DNA of 64,000 nt from VAXT01 sp035318925. Lineage in GTDB: Bacteria; Actinomycetota; Thermoleophilia; Gaiellales; Gaiellaceae. A program made the translations under genes and the position numbers. The number at the start of each line of letters is the position of its first letter. The stretch's first letter is position 1. Positions 15,086 through 24,156 of this stretch are shown here, piece after piece. The DNA is taken from NCBI GenBank assembly GCA_035318925.1, contig DATHDS010000013.1:65749-129748 (forward strand), in the 5' to 3' direction. The notes beneath the pieces were generated by a model. It saw nothing but the letters and a program-made list of their open reading frames with translations. It ran no database searches and was not told where the DNA came from.

Positions 15086-16658
15086 GAGCAACGTCGTCCC
15101 GCTGCCCGCGCCTGAGCCGGCCGCCGAAGAGCGGCCGGTGCTCGTTTTGGATCTCGGCGGCCAGTACTCGCAGCTGATCGCAAGGCGCGTTCGGGAATGT
15201 CGGGTCTACTCGGAGCTCGTGCCGCACACGATCTCGCCCGAGGCCGTCCGTGCGCGGAACCCCCTCGCGCTCGTTCTCTCCGGTGGGCCCGCGTCGGTCT
15301 ACGCTGATGGCGCGCCGAAAGTCGATCCGAAGATCTTCGAGCTCGGGATCCCGACGCTCGGCATCTGTTACGGGATGCAGCTCATGGCCCAGGATCTCGG
15401 CGGGCGCGTCGAGCGAACGGGCATCTCGGAGTTCGGGAAGACGGAGTTGACGGCCGAGGAGGGCGAGCTCTTCGCCCACCTCCCGTCGGAACAGATCGGG
15501 TGGATGAGCCACCGCGACTCGGTGACTGCTCCGCCGGCAGGAGCGCGCGTCGTCGCTTCGTCGCAGTCGACGCCGATCGCAGCCTTCGAGGATGCGGAGC
15601 GGCGGCTCTACGGCGTGCAGTTCCACCCGGAGGTCGTGCACACGCCCTACGGGAACGACCTGCTGAAGAACTTCCTCTACAGCGTCGCGGACGCTCCGCC
15701 GACCTGGACGGCGGCAGCCGTGATCGAAGAGCAGGTCGAGCACATTCGGGCGCAGGTCGGGAAGGAGCGCGTCCTCTGCGCTCTCTCCGGCGGCGTCGAC
15801 TCGGCGGTCGCGGCGCTCCTCGTCTACAAGGCGATCGGCGATCAGCTCACGTGCGTCTTCGTCGACCACGGCTTCCTGCGCAAGGACGAGGCGACGCAGG
15901 TCATCGAGACCTTCCGTAACCACTTCCACGTCCCGCTCGTGCACGTCGACGCCGAGGAGCGCTTCCTGGCGAAGCTCGCAGGCGTCACCGATCCCGAGGA
16001 CAAGCGGCGCGCGATCGGCGAGGAGTTCATCCGGGTGTTCGAGGAGGAATCGACCACGCTCGGCACGATCGGATACCTCGTGCAGGGAACGCTCTACTCG
16101 GACGTGATCGAGTCGGGCGGGAGCGAGGGCGTCGCTGCGACGATCAAGTCGCATCACAACGTCGGCGGCCTGCCGGAGGACATCGACTTCGAGCTCGTCG
16201 AGCCGCTGCGGCTGCTCTTCAAGGACGAGGTGCGGCGCGTGGGCGAGGAGCTCGGGCTGCCGGAAAAGATGGTGTGGCGACAGCCGTTCCCGGGCCCCGG
16301 TCTTGCGATTCGGATCATCGGCGAGGTGACCGAGGAGCGGCTCGAGATCTTGCGCGAGGCCGACTCGATCCTCCAGGAAGAGATCAGGCGCGCCGGGCTC
16401 TACCGGGAGCTCTGGCAGAGCTTCGCCGTCCTGCCGGCGATCCGCTCGGTCGGCGTCCAGGGGGACGAGCGGACCTACGCGTACCCGATCGTGATCCGCG
16501 CGGTCACGTCGGAAGACGCCATGACCGCCGACTGGGCGCGCCTGCCCTACGACCTGCTGGAAACGATCTCGAGCCGGATCATCAACGAGATCCCCGCCGT
16601 GAACCGCGTCGCCCTCGACATCTCGTCGAAGCCGCCGAGCACCATCGAGTGGGAATAA
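15084..16658 (+). CDS. guaA: GMP synthase (glutamine-hydrolysing)
   Basis: 524 residues from the TTG at 15084. It aminates XMP to GMP. The class I amidotransferase has Cys95 (LGICYGMQ), His181 and Glu183 (QFHPEV). The ATP pyrophosphatase P-loop is ALSGGVDSAVAALL (about 233-246). The C-terminal dimerisation domain ends in the conserved KPPSTIEWE. No ATG or GTG lies between the guaB3 stop and this TTG that keeps a sensible N-terminus; GTG 15138 is an internal alternative. The start codon sits at the foot of the 164-bp palindrome, which may hide it in the mRNA. Confidence 0.93.
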   Translation: MSNVVPLPAPEPAAEERPVLVLDLGGQYSQLIARRVRECRVYSELVPHTISPEAVRARNPLALVLSGGPASVYADGAPKVDPKIFELGIPTLGICYGMQLMAQDLGGRVERTGISEFGKTELTAEEGELFAHLPSEQIGWMSHRDSVTAPPAGARVVASSQSTPIAAFEDAERRLYGVQFHPEVVHTPYGNDLLKNFLYSVADAPPTWTAAAVIEEQVEHIRAQVGKERVLCALSGGVDSAVAALLVYKAIGDQLTCVFVDHGFLRKDEATQVIETFRNHFHVPLVHVDAEERFLAKLAGVTDPEDKRRAIGEEFIRVFEEESTTLGTIGYLVQGTLYSDVIESGGSEGVAATIKSHHNVGGLPEDIDFELVEPLRLLFKDEVRRVGEELGLPEKMVWRQPFPGPGLAIRIIGEVTEERLEILREADSILQEEIRRAGLYRELWQSFAVLPAIRSVGVQGDERTYAYPIVIRAVTSEDAMTADWARLPYDLLETISSRIINEIPAVNRVALDISSKPPSTIEWE

Positions 16659-16665
16659 CGGAAAG

Positions 16666-17285
16666 GTGGAGTTCCGCGAGCTCCTGAACCGGCGGCGGTC
16701 GGTCCGCACCTACGACTCGCGGCCGGTGCCCCGGGACGTGCTCGAGCGGATACCAACGCGGCCGTCGTGCGCGCGCCAAGCGCCGGCTTCAGCCAGGGCC
16801 TGCGGCTCGTCGTGGTCGCCGACTCGGCCACGCGGAAGGCGATCGCCGTCGCCGCGGCCGAGGAGGAGCTCGCCGCCCAGGGCAGGCCGCGCTGGAAGGC
16901 GGACGCCCCGGTGCAGGTCGTCGTCCTCGTCCGTGAGGCTGACTACCACGAGCGCTACCAGCGGCGAGACAAGCTCCAGATCACCGGCGGCACGGAGATC
17001 GAATGGCCCGCGCCGTACTGGTACGTCGACGCGGGGGCAGCGGTGATGGCGCTTATGTTCGCGGCGATCGACGAAGGGCTTGCAACCGCGATCTTCGGTG
17101 TCACCGACGTGCCCGCGCTCAAACGGGCGCTCGGCATCCCCGACGAGGTCCACTTCGTCGCCGTCGTGACGATGGGCTATCCGACTGCCGACGACACCTT
17201 CCCCGAAGAGGCGAAGAGCGCGTTCAATGAGCGCCGCAAGCCGCGCGCCGAAGTCGTCCGTTGGGAGCGCTGGGAACGCGCCTAG
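16666..17285 (+). pseudogene. nitroreductase family gene with a frameshift
   Basis: The N-terminal nitroreductase motif MEFRELLNRRRSVRTYDSRPVP reads from the GTG at 16666, while the rest (APSAGFSQGLRLVVVAD... GLATAIFGVTDVPALKRALGIPDEVHFVAVVTMGYP) reads in another frame open from 16767 to 17285. The switch falls near 16748-16758, after DVLERI, and is explained by one missing base. Apart from that the FMN-binding nitroreductase sequence is well conserved through its C-terminus, so the lesion is either very recent or a sequence error. It starts 7 bp after guaA. Confidence 0.75.
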
Positions 17286-17288
17286 GAT
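17283..17288 (+). promoter_or_regulatory. -10 box (TAGGAT) for the DUF4234 gene
   Basis: TAGGAT overlaps the nitroreductase stop codon and ends 6 nt before the ATG at 17295, consistent with a leaderless transcript. Confidence 0.4.
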
Positions 17289-17294
17289 TCAGCA

Positions 17295-17753
17295 ATGGCC
17301 GAGACCCTGAGCATCCCGGGCGGTCAAGCGAAGGTGCGGAATTCGTTGGGTGTCTTCCTACTCGCGATCGTCACCCTCTACGTCTACTACTTCGTCTGGT
17401 ATTACAAGATCAACCGCGAGCTACGCGATTTCGGTCGGGCCCACGACGATCCGAAGCTCCGCGTTGAGCCCGCTGGGGCGCTTGCTGCGGTGACTGGAGG
17501 AGCGCTCCTGATCATTCCGCCCTTTATTTCGATGTGGCGGACATTCACGCGCATAAGGCGCGCCGAGGAGATCGCGGGCCTCGAGGATCGGCTCAGCCAC
17601 GCCGTCGGCTTTCCCCTCTTCCTGCTAGCAGCAATATTCCTCCCTGTCGAGATGCCCTACGTCCAGTCCCACCTGAATCGGCTTTGGCGCGAGGTGGCCG
17701 CGGAGGACGAGAAGCGTCGACTTGGGATGCGAGGCGAGGCGACCGCCACCTAA
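17295..17753 (+). CDS. DUF4234 domain membrane protein
   Basis: 152 residues. The N-terminal GVFLLAIVTLYVYYFVWYYKINRELRDF is typical of DUF4234 proteins, with three hydrophobic segments (about 18-36, 63-80, 108-122). Then comes RLWREVAAEDEKRRLG, a charged cytoplasmic tail. Function unknown. It runs convergent to the PLD gene with only 3 bp between stops. Confidence 0.7.
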   Translation: MAETLSIPGGQAKVRNSLGVFLLAIVTLYVYYFVWYYKINRELRDFGRAHDDPKLRVEPAGALAAVTGGALLIIPPFISMWRTFTRIRRAEEIAGLEDRLSHAVGFPLFLLAAIFLPVEMPYVQSHLNRLWREVAAEDEKRRLGMRGEATAT

Positions 17754-17756
17754 GAC

Positions 17757-18803
17757 CTAGGGGGAGAAGCGCGGATACCGCGCGCGCACGTCGTCGACAT
17801 AGGAGGCGAGGCGATCGGCGATTGCGCCGTCGTGGATCTCGAGGACGTTTTCCGCGTTTTGCTCGCCTGAGCGCGAGAGGTTGAAGCTGCCGGCGAAGAC
17901 GAGGTCGTCTGCGACGGTCACCTTTGCGTGCATGAAGTCGTGAACCGAGCCGGCGCCATACGGAGTTGACGGCTTCCCGGAGAACTCCCCGGTGAGCACG
18001 CGCTCGAGGAGCGGGAGCTTCCAGGTGAAGTTGCCGTTCCGGTGCCATTCGTGGATCACTCCCTCGACCTGCGGGCGGTCGAGGCAGCCGGCGAGGTCGA
18101 TCCGGCTTTCCGAAACGAGCTGGGCCAGTGTTGCGAGGATCGGCGCCGCGCTGAGGACGGGCGAGCAGATGCGAACCCGCCGCCGCGCGGAACCGATTGC
18201 CGTCGCGATCTGCTGCGAAAGCTCTTCACCGTGACCGGGCGTGAACCAGGCCCGCACCGGGTGCCCACCCACGTCGACCTCATCCGGGTCGATGAAGCCG
18301 CTCTTCTCGACGATGCCCTTCGACCAGAGCTCGTCGAAGTTCTTCGTGAATGAGCGACCGAGCTCGGGGGAGTCGACGGTCACGATCACGTTCTCCTGCC
18401 GCGACCACGAATCGTCGGTCCAGTTCGTCGAGCCCGTCCAGACGCTCTTGCCGTCGCGGACGACGTACTTGTGGTGCATCAGGTCGGGCTCGCCCGCGAT
18501 CGCATGCGCGGGGACGTCGAGGGAGGCGATCAGCTCCTCGTCGGGCTCGGGCGGCGGCGGCACCGGGATCGGGTTCCGGTGGTCGACGTTGTAGATCATC
18601 CGCACGGCCACTCCCCGCGCGGCCGCGGCCTTGATCGCGCCGCCGACGATCTCCGCGGTCTCGGGCTCGAGATGAAAGTCGTACAGGGCGAGGTCGAGCG
18701 ACTTCTGGGCCTCGCCGAGGAAGGTCGAGATCGCACCGGCAATGTCAGCCGGCCGCTGCCCCCCGTCGGTCAGCGTCCGAACACTGAGAAGCTCGGAGGT
18801 CAA
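17757..18803 (-). CDS. phospholipase D-like domain protein
   Basis: 348 residues from TTG 18803. Two HKD motifs show the PLD superfamily fold: HHKYVVRDGKSVWTGSTNW with its SxxNW and MHAKVTVADDLVFAGSFNLSRSGEQNAEN. Such proteins include phosphatidyltransferases and nucleases; the long insert between the motifs and the lack of membrane helices leave the substrate open. An ATG at 18875 in the same frame would overlap the divergent MFS gene, so I prefer TTG, which lies 19 nt after a TAGGGT box shared with the MFS promoter. Confidence 0.75.
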   Translation of the reverse strand: MTSELLSVRTLTDGGQRPADIAGAISTFLGEAQKSLDLALYDFHLEPETAEIVGGAIKAAAARGVAVRMIYNVDHRNPIPVPPPPEPDEELIASLDVPAHAIAGEPDLMHHKYVVRDGKSVWTGSTNWTDDSWSRQENVIVTVDSPELGRSFTKNFDELWSKGIVEKSGFIDPDEVDVGGHPVRAWFTPGHGEELSQQIATAIGSARRRVRICSPVLSAAPILATLAQLVSESRIDLAGCLDRPQVEGVIHEWHRNGNFTWKLPLLERVLTGEFSGKPSTPYGAGSVHDFMHAKVTVADDLVFAGSFNLSRSGEQNAENVLEIHDGAIADRLASYVDDVRARYPRFSP

Positions 18804-18822
18804 CGGGCGCTCATCCCGGGCA

Positions 18823-18832
18823 ACCCTACAAT
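18823..18832. promoter_or_regulatory. bidirectional promoter with overlapping -10 boxes
   Basis: ACCCTACAAT contains TAGGGT on the minus strand (PLD gene) and TACAAT on the plus strand (MFS gene), sharing the central TA, as at 8929-8938. TACAAT ends 8 nt before the MFS ATG. Confidence 0.5.
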
Positions 18833-18840
18833 CGCCTCCG

Positions 18841-20064
18841 ATGGTGACCGAGAACCTCCACATCCAGCGGAACACGACGATCCTCGCAGCGGTGCTGGCC
18901 GTCTACATCGCCGTGCTCTCGCTCGGCGCGGCTGTGCTCTCGCTGACGTTCGTGCTCGTGACCGGGTTCAGATCCCTGCTCGGGCTGGGCCCGGCGATCT
19001 ACCTCGCTGCCGCCGCGCTCTCCGCCTTGCCGGCCGGGCGGGCGATGGACCGTTTTGGACGAGTGCCGGTGATCGCAATCGGCTTCCTCCTGGGATCGGC
19101 CGGGTGCGTGGTGACCGCGGCGGGCACGCACCGGGGCTCGGCAGTCGCGGTCGTCGGCGGCTTCCTCCTCATCGGCGTCTCCGGTGCGGTCACCTTGCTC
19201 ATCCGCACCGCCGCAGGCGACATGTATCCGCCGGAGCGCAGAGCCCGCGGGATTTCGCTCGTCCTCTTCGGCTCGGTCTTCGGGGCGATCTTCGGGCCGG
19301 CCGTCTTCGGACCGCTCTTCGCGAACAAAGACGTGGCCGCGAGCACGCTCACGGTGCCCTGGCTCGCCGCCGCCGGCATGTCGCTCGTCGCGTGCGCGCT
19401 CGTCCTGACCGTGCGACCGGACACGAAAGTGATCGCCGAGCGCATCTCCGCGGGCACCGAGAATCAGGCGCCGGCGCCGGCGGCCCCGCTGAGGGAGATC
19501 GTGCGCCGCCCGGGCGTGCTCCCCGCGATGCTCGCGGCGATCGCGAGCTTCGGGGTCATGGTCTCGGTGATGAACCTCACGGGGTACGTAGTGGTCGATC
19601 ACCACCACCACGCCCAGGGGTCGGTCTTTCCGATCATCGGCGCTCACGTGCTCGGCATGTACGCGCTCGTCCTCGTCATCGGCAGGGTGATCGACCGGAT
19701 CGGACGCGGGCCGGCGCTCGGCGGCGGCCTCGCCGTGATGGCCGTCTCGTGCATTGCCCTGACGTGGGTCGAGAGCGTCCCGCTGACGGCCGTTTTCCTC
19801 TTCGGCCTCGGCCTGGGCTGGAACCTCTCGTTCGTTTCCGCGACCGCGCAGCTCGCCGACGCGACGAGCGCTGCCGAGCGCGGGAAGCTGCTCGGCCTGA
19901 ACGACCTCCTCGCCGGGCTTACCGGCGCGGGCCTCGCGCTAGCGGGAGGAGTCGCCCTCGACGTCCTCGGCGTCACGGCAATGGCGATCGGCGCGACAGT
20001 GCTCGCTCTTGCCCCTGCCATCTTCCTGGCTCGACTCCGGCCCGCGGCAAGGGTCGCCGCCTGA
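18841..20064 (+). CDS. major facilitator superfamily transporter
   Basis: 407 residues with about 12 hydrophobic segments. The loop 2-3 motif GRAMDRFGRVPVIAIG and the mirrored GRVIDRIGRGPALGGG mark the two MFS halves. A tetrahistidine VVVDHHHHAQG lies in the second half, at the membrane boundary, and might bind metal. The substrate is unknown; drug or metabolite efflux is possible. ATG 18841 has TACAAT 8 nt upstream and no ribosome-binding site; GTG 18844 is an alternative. Confidence 0.82.
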   Translation: MVTENLHIQRNTTILAAVLAVYIAVLSLGAAVLSLTFVLVTGFRSLLGLGPAIYLAAAALSALPAGRAMDRFGRVPVIAIGFLLGSAGCVVTAAGTHRGSAVAVVGGFLLIGVSGAVTLLIRTAAGDMYPPERRARGISLVLFGSVFGAIFGPAVFGPLFANKDVAASTLTVPWLAAAGMSLVACALVLTVRPDTKVIAERISAGTENQAPAPAAPLREIVRRPGVLPAMLAAIASFGVMVSVMNLTGYVVVDHHHHAQGSVFPIIGAHVLGMYALVLVIGRVIDRIGRGPALGGGLAVMAVSCIALTWVESVPLTAVFLFGLGLGWNLSFVSATAQLADATSAAERGKLLGLNDLLAGLTGAGLALAGGVALDVLGVTAMAIGATVLALAPAIFLARLRPAARVAA

Positions 20065-20071
20065 GTGCTGG

Positions 20072-20112
20072 TAGGATTCTGCGCCGGCGGGCTGTTAGTC
20101 CGCCGCCTTTTT
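20072..20112 (+). promoter_or_regulatory. rplM promoter and leader hairpin
   Basis: TAGGAT at 20072-20077 predicts initiation near 20084. The mRNA would then begin with the stem CGGCGG / CCGCCG (20085-20090 with 20100-20105), followed by CC and five T residues (20108-20112), then GTC and the ATG at 20116. There is no ribosome-binding site. The arrangement is like a terminator-type autoregulatory leader of a ribosomal-protein operon. Confidence 0.5.
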
Positions 20113-20115
20113 GTC

Positions 20116-20562
20116 ATGCAGAAGACATGGAACGCAAAGCCCGGCGAGATCGAGCGCCACTGGTACGTCGTCGATGCCGAGGGGAAGACCCTCGGGCGTC
20201 TCGCCACGCAGATCGCCGAGACCCTGCGCGGCAAGGGCAAGCCGCAGTACACCCCGCACGTGGACACGGGTGACTTCGTCGTCGTCGTCAACGCGGAGAA
20301 GATCGCCGTCACCGGCAAGAAGCTCGACGACAAGATGTACTACAGGCACTCCGGCTACCCCGGTGGTCTGCGCAGCCGCCCGCTGCGCGAAGAGCTCAGG
20401 CGCCGCCCGACCGAGGTTCTGCGCAAGGCCGTGAAGGGCATGCTGCCTCGCAATCGGCTCGGCCGTGCCCAGCTCCTGAAGCTGAAGATCTACGCAGGCC
20501 CCGAGCATCCCCACGAGGCCCAGGCGCCCAAGCCGCTACCACTGGAGAGCGGGAATGGCTGA
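20116..20562 (+). CDS. rplM: 50S ribosomal protein L13
   Basis: 148 residues. TWNAKPGEIERHWYVVDAEGKTLGRLAT is the canonical L13 N-terminus, and GGLRSRPLREELRRRPTEVLRKAVKGMLPRN the signature. ATG at 20116 gives the normal family length; the upstream frame to 20065 runs through the leader hairpin. It overlaps rpsI by 8 bp, as in the conserved L13-S9 operon. Confidence 0.97.
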   Translation: MQKTWNAKPGEIERHWYVVDAEGKTLGRLATQIAETLRGKGKPQYTPHVDTGDFVVVVNAEKIAVTGKKLDDKMYYRHSGYPGGLRSRPLREELRRRPTEVLRKAVKGMLPRNRLGRAQLLKLKIYAGPEHPHEAQAPKPLPLESGNG

Positions 20563-20950
20563 GCAGGCGCAGTACCAGGGCACCGGCAAGCGGAAGACCT
20601 CGGTTGCGCGGGTCATCCTCCGGCCCGGTGACGGCACGAGCTGGATCAACGGGCGCACGCTCGAGGAGTACTTCCCGCGCGCGGCGCACCGGACGTCGGT
20701 GATGGCGCCGCTCAAGCTCGCCGGCGCCGAGGGCCGCTACGACCTCCGCGCGCGCGTGCAGGGAGGCGGCCCGTCGGGCCAGGCGGGCGCGGTCCGACAC
20801 GGCATTGCGCGCGCACTCGTCGAGGCCGACCCTGAGCTGCGGATTCCGCTCAAGCGCGAGGGGTATCTCACGCGCGACGCGCGCAAGGTCGAGCGCAAGA
20901 AGGCCGGCCTCCACAAGGCCCGCAAGGCACCCCAGTTTTCGAAGCGCTAA
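20555..20950 (+). CDS. rpsI: 30S ribosomal protein S9
   Basis: 131 residues. GTGKRKTSVARVILRPGDG opens the protein, GGGPSGQAGAVRHGIARAL is the S9 signature, and the C-terminal KAPQFSKR is the tail that reaches the ribosomal P site. The start lies inside rplM with GAGAGCGGG as ribosome-binding site. glmM follows 3 bp after the stop. Confidence 0.97.
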   Translation: MAEQAQYQGTGKRKTSVARVILRPGDGTSWINGRTLEEYFPRAAHRTSVMAPLKLAGAEGRYDLRARVQGGGPSGQAGAVRHGIARALVEADPELRIPLKREGYLTRDARKVERKKAGLHKARKAPQFSKR

Positions 20951-20953
20951 CCC

Positions 20954-22219
20954 TTGGCCCGGAGGTACTTCGGGACTGACGGAGTTCGCGGGGTCGTCGG
21001 GGAGGACCTGACCCCGGATCTCGTCGAGCGGCTCGGTCGCGCCTCCGCGCTCTGGTCCGGCCGGGGCCGCGTCTTCATCGGCCGGGACACCCGCGGATCA
21101 GGGCCCGAGCTCGAGGAGGCGTTTGCGCGGGGCGTCGCAGCCGTCGGCGGGAACGCCGTTCTGGCGGGCGTGTTGCCCACCCCTGCCATCGCGCTGCTCG
21201 CACTCGATCTCGGGGCGGTGATCTCGGCCTCCCACAACCCGCCGGAGTACAACGGCGTCAAGCTCTTCGACGGAGAGGGCCGAAAGCTGACGGATGCCGC
21301 CGAGGAGGAGATCGAGGCGCTCCTCGACGCTGAGCCCGGCGACGAGCCCGGCAAGATCGACCGGGTCGAGATCGCGACGGACAGCTACTTCGAGCACATC
21401 GTCGAGCGCTTCGGGAGCGATCTGTCGGGGCTCCGGATCGCGGTCGACTGCGCAAACGGCGCCTACTCGGGCATCGCACCGCAGGCGTTCGAGCGGCTCG
21501 GCGCCGAGGTCGCGCCGGTCGCGGCCGCGCCGGACGGCGACAACATCAACGTCGGATGCGGGGCGACCGACCTGTCGCTCCTGAAGCGAATCGTCGGCGA
21601 CGGGAGCTTCGATCTGGGCATCGCCTTCGACGGCGACGGCGACCGCATGCTCGCTGTCGATGCCGCCGGCGAGCCGGTCGACGGCGACCAGATCCTCGCG
21701 ATCCTCGCTCTCGATCTGAACGTCGACCTGATCGCCGTCACCGTCATGACGAATCTCGGCTTTCACCGGCTGATGGGCGAGCGCGGGATCCGCGTGGTCA
21801 CGACCGATGTCGGCGACCGCTACGTGCTCGAGGCGCTGCGCCGGGAAGGCGGCGTGCTCGGAGGCGAGCAGTCGGGCCACATCATCTACCTGCGGGATCA
21901 CGTGACCGGTGACGGACTCGCCGCGGCGCTGCTCCTCTGCGCTGCCCTCAAGGGCCGGACGCTGAGCGAGGCGGCCGCGGTCATGCCCCACTATCCGCAG
22001 GCGCAGCAGAACGTGCCGGTATCCACAAAAGTCCTGTCGCAGAGCCTGCTCGCCGAGATCGAGCGTCTGAACGGAGAGCTCGGCGATCGCGGACGAATAT
22101 TGGTCCGTCCATCTGGCACGGAGCCGGTCGTCCGTGTCCTGGCGGAAGCCCACGATTATTCGGAGGCGCGGGATCTCTGTGGTACGATTGCTACCCTCGT
22201 TCTACGAGAGCTCGGTTGA
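20954..22219 (+). CDS. glmM: phosphoglucosamine mutase
   Basis: 421 residues from TTG 20954. It converts GlcN-6-P to GlcN-1-P for UDP-GlcNAc. RYFGTDGVRGVV opens the enzyme. The phosphoserine loop is ISASHNPPEYNG, the metal loop DGDGDRML, the sugar loop GEQSGHI, and the C-terminal phosphate loop RPSGTEPVVRV. At 421 residues it is slightly shorter than the usual 445. It directly follows rpsI, as in many actinobacteria, and precedes glmS, the previous step in the pathway. Confidence 0.95.
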   Translation: MARRYFGTDGVRGVVGEDLTPDLVERLGRASALWSGRGRVFIGRDTRGSGPELEEAFARGVAAVGGNAVLAGVLPTPAIALLALDLGAVISASHNPPEYNGVKLFDGEGRKLTDAAEEEIEALLDAEPGDEPGKIDRVEIATDSYFEHIVERFGSDLSGLRIAVDCANGAYSGIAPQAFERLGAEVAPVAAAPDGDNINVGCGATDLSLLKRIVGDGSFDLGIAFDGDGDRMLAVDAAGEPVDGDQILAILALDLNVDLIAVTVMTNLGFHRLMGERGIRVVTTDVGDRYVLEALRREGGVLGGEQSGHIIYLRDHVTGDGLAAALLLCAALKGRTLSEAAAVMPHYPQAQQNVPVSTKVLSQSLLAEIERLNGELGDRGRILVRPSGTEPVVRVLAEAHDYSEARDLCGTIATLVLRELG

Positions 22220-22329
22220 CCGACCTCCGACGCAGGAGATCGTGAAAGCCGGGCTTTGCGCGTTTTAGAGATATTCAGGGCCGCCGACCTGCATTACCTG
22301 AAGCCCTCCGCCGGCGAAAGGAGCTCAGG

Positions 22330-24156
22330 GTGTGTGGAATCATCGGATATGTCGGGCCACGGAGAGCGAAGCCGCTCCTCATTCATGGCTTGGAGCGCCT
22401 CGAGTACCGGGGCTATGACTCCGCCGGGCTCGCGCTGCTCGAGGAGGAAGGGCTCGACTATCTCCGCGCGGTCGGGAATCTCGACAACCTGAAGCGGGTC
22501 GCAAAGCACAACGGCTCGCAGTCCTCGACCGGCCTCGGCCACACGCGGTGGGCGACCCACGGACGGGTCTCCGAGGAGAATGCGCATCCCCTGACGGGCT
22601 GCGACGAGCGCAAGGCCGCCGTCGTCCTGAACGGGATCGTCGAGAACTTCCGCGAGTTGAAGCGCTCGCTGGAGTCGGACGGGCACAAGTTCACGACGGA
22701 GACCGACGCCGAAGTGGTCATGCATCTCGTGGAGCGGCACTACGAGGGCGACCTTGTCGAGGCCGTCCGCGCTACGTATAGAGAGCTCGAAGGGCACTTC
22801 GCCTTCGTCGTCATCCACACGGACCATCCGGAGCAGCTCGTCGGCGCACGCGTCCAGTGCCCGCTGGTCGTCGGAGTCGGTGAAGGCGAGATGTTCCTCG
22901 CCTCGGCGGTTGCGGCGTTCCTGAAGGAGACGCGCAAGATGCAGCTGATCGAGGACGGCGAGATCGTCTCGATCACCCCGGACGGCGCAACGTTCTCGAG
23001 CGTCGAGGACGGCGCGGTCGAGCGTGACGTGATCGAGATCGACTGGGACGACGAGGCCGCCGAGAAATCCGGCTACGAGACCTTCATGCTGAAGGAGATC
23101 TATGAGCAGCCGGAAGGCGTGCGCGAGACGATCGGCGACCGCGTCCGCCACGGCAAGCTGGTGCTCGAGGGGATCGGTCTCACCGACAAGGAGATCCGCA
23201 ACCTGCGGCGGATCGTGATCCTCGCCTGCGGCACGTCGTACCACGCGGGCGTTGTCGGCCGCTACATCATCGAGGAGTGGGCGCGGATCCCGGTCGAGCC
23301 CGACATCGCAAGCGAGTGGCGCTATCGCAACCCGGTGCTCTCGAAGGACACGCTCGTGATCGGCATCTCGCAGTCGGGCGAGACCGCAGACGTCCTCGCC
23401 GCCATGAAGCTTGCGCGCGAGAAGGGCGCTCGGACAGTCGCGATCACGAACATGATGGGCTCGCAGCTGACGCGCGAAGTCGACTCGGTGCTGTACACGC
23501 GCACGGGGCTCGAGGTCGGCGTCGCCGCCTCGAAGACGTTCACGGCCCAGGTTGCCCTGATCAGCCTGCTCGCGCTCAAGCTCGCCGGGGTCAAGAAGAC
23601 GATTCCCCCGAAGGAGATCGAGTTCATCCTCGATGAGCTGTACCGGCTCCCCGAGCACATGCAGGAGTTCCTCGACGGAAACCATCCGATCGAGGAGATC
23701 GCGCAGCGCTACTACGACAGGCCGTTCTTCCTCTACCTCGGGCGCCATATCGGCCTCCCCGTCGCCCTCGAGGGCGCGCTCAAGCTGAAGGAGATCTCGT
23801 ACATCCCGACCGAGGCCTACTCGGCCGGCGAGATGAAGCACGGGCCGATCGCGCTCCTCGACGACGACACGCCCGTCGTCTGCGTCGCCACGGACTCGCA
23901 CGTCTACGACAAGGTCGTCTCGAACATCCAGGAGAGCCGGGCGCGCGGAGCGCACGTGATCGCGATCGCGACGGACGGGAACGAGGACATCCAGCACCAC
24001 GCCGACGACGTCATCTTCGTGCCGAAGACGCCCGCGTTCCTGCAGGCCGTGCTCGCGATCCTGCCGCTGCAACTGCTCGCCTACCGGATCGCGCGCCTCC
24101 GAGGCATGAACGTCGATCAACCGCGCAACCTGGCCAAAACAGTCACGGTCGAGTAG
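22330..24156 (+). CDS. glmS: glutamine--fructose-6-phosphate aminotransferase
   Basis: 608 residues from GTG 22330, so that the nucleophile Cys follows directly (CGIIGYVG) and becomes the N-terminus. The class II glutaminase domain (about 1-235) has HTRWATHG and NGIVEN. Two SIS domains follow, with CGTSYHAG, SQSGETADV and the C-terminal PRNLAKTVTVE. It makes GlcN-6-P from Fru-6-P. The 110-bp gap after glmM has a small stem (AAAGC-CGG-GCTTT), with no glmS ribozyme signature. A dispersed two-hairpin repeat begins directly after the stop. Confidence 0.96.
   Translation: MCGIIGYVGPRRAKPLLIHGLERLEYRGYDSAGLALLEEEGLDYLRAVGNLDNLKRVAKHNGSQSSTGLGHTRWATHGRVSEENAHPLTGCDERKAAVVLNGIVENFRELKRSLESDGHKFTTETDAEVVMHLVERHYEGDLVEAVRATYRELEGHFAFVVIHTDHPEQLVGARVQCPLVVGVGEGEMFLASAVAAFLKETRKMQLIEDGEIVSITPDGATFSSVEDGAVERDVIEIDWDDEAAEKSGYETFMLKEIYEQPEGVRETIGDRVRHGKLVLEGIGLTDKEIRNLRRIVILACGTSYHAGVVGRYIIEEWARIPVEPDIASEWRYRNPVLSKDTLVIGISQSGETADVLAAMKLAREKGARTVAITNMMGSQLTREVDSVLYTRTGLEVGVAASKTFTAQVALISLLALKLAGVKKTIPPKEIEFILDELYRLPEHMQEFLDGNHPIEEIAQRYYDRPFFLYLGRHIGLPVALEGALKLKEISYIPTEAYSAGEMKHGPIALLDDDTPVVCVATDSHVYDKVVSNIQESRARGAHVIAIATDGNEDIQHHADDVIFVPKTPAFLQAVLAILPLQLLAYRIARLRGMNVDQPRNLAKTVTVE

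Noticed and set aside
16740..16770. Programmed frameshifting in the nitroreductase
   Set aside because: No slippery heptamer, stop codon or stimulatory structure is present at the switch, and nitroreductases are not known for it.
22220..22329. Possible glmS ribozyme upstream of glmS
   Set aside because: The conserved core sequences and double-pseudoknot arrangement of the ribozyme are not visible; only a 5-bp stem is present and the gap is too short.
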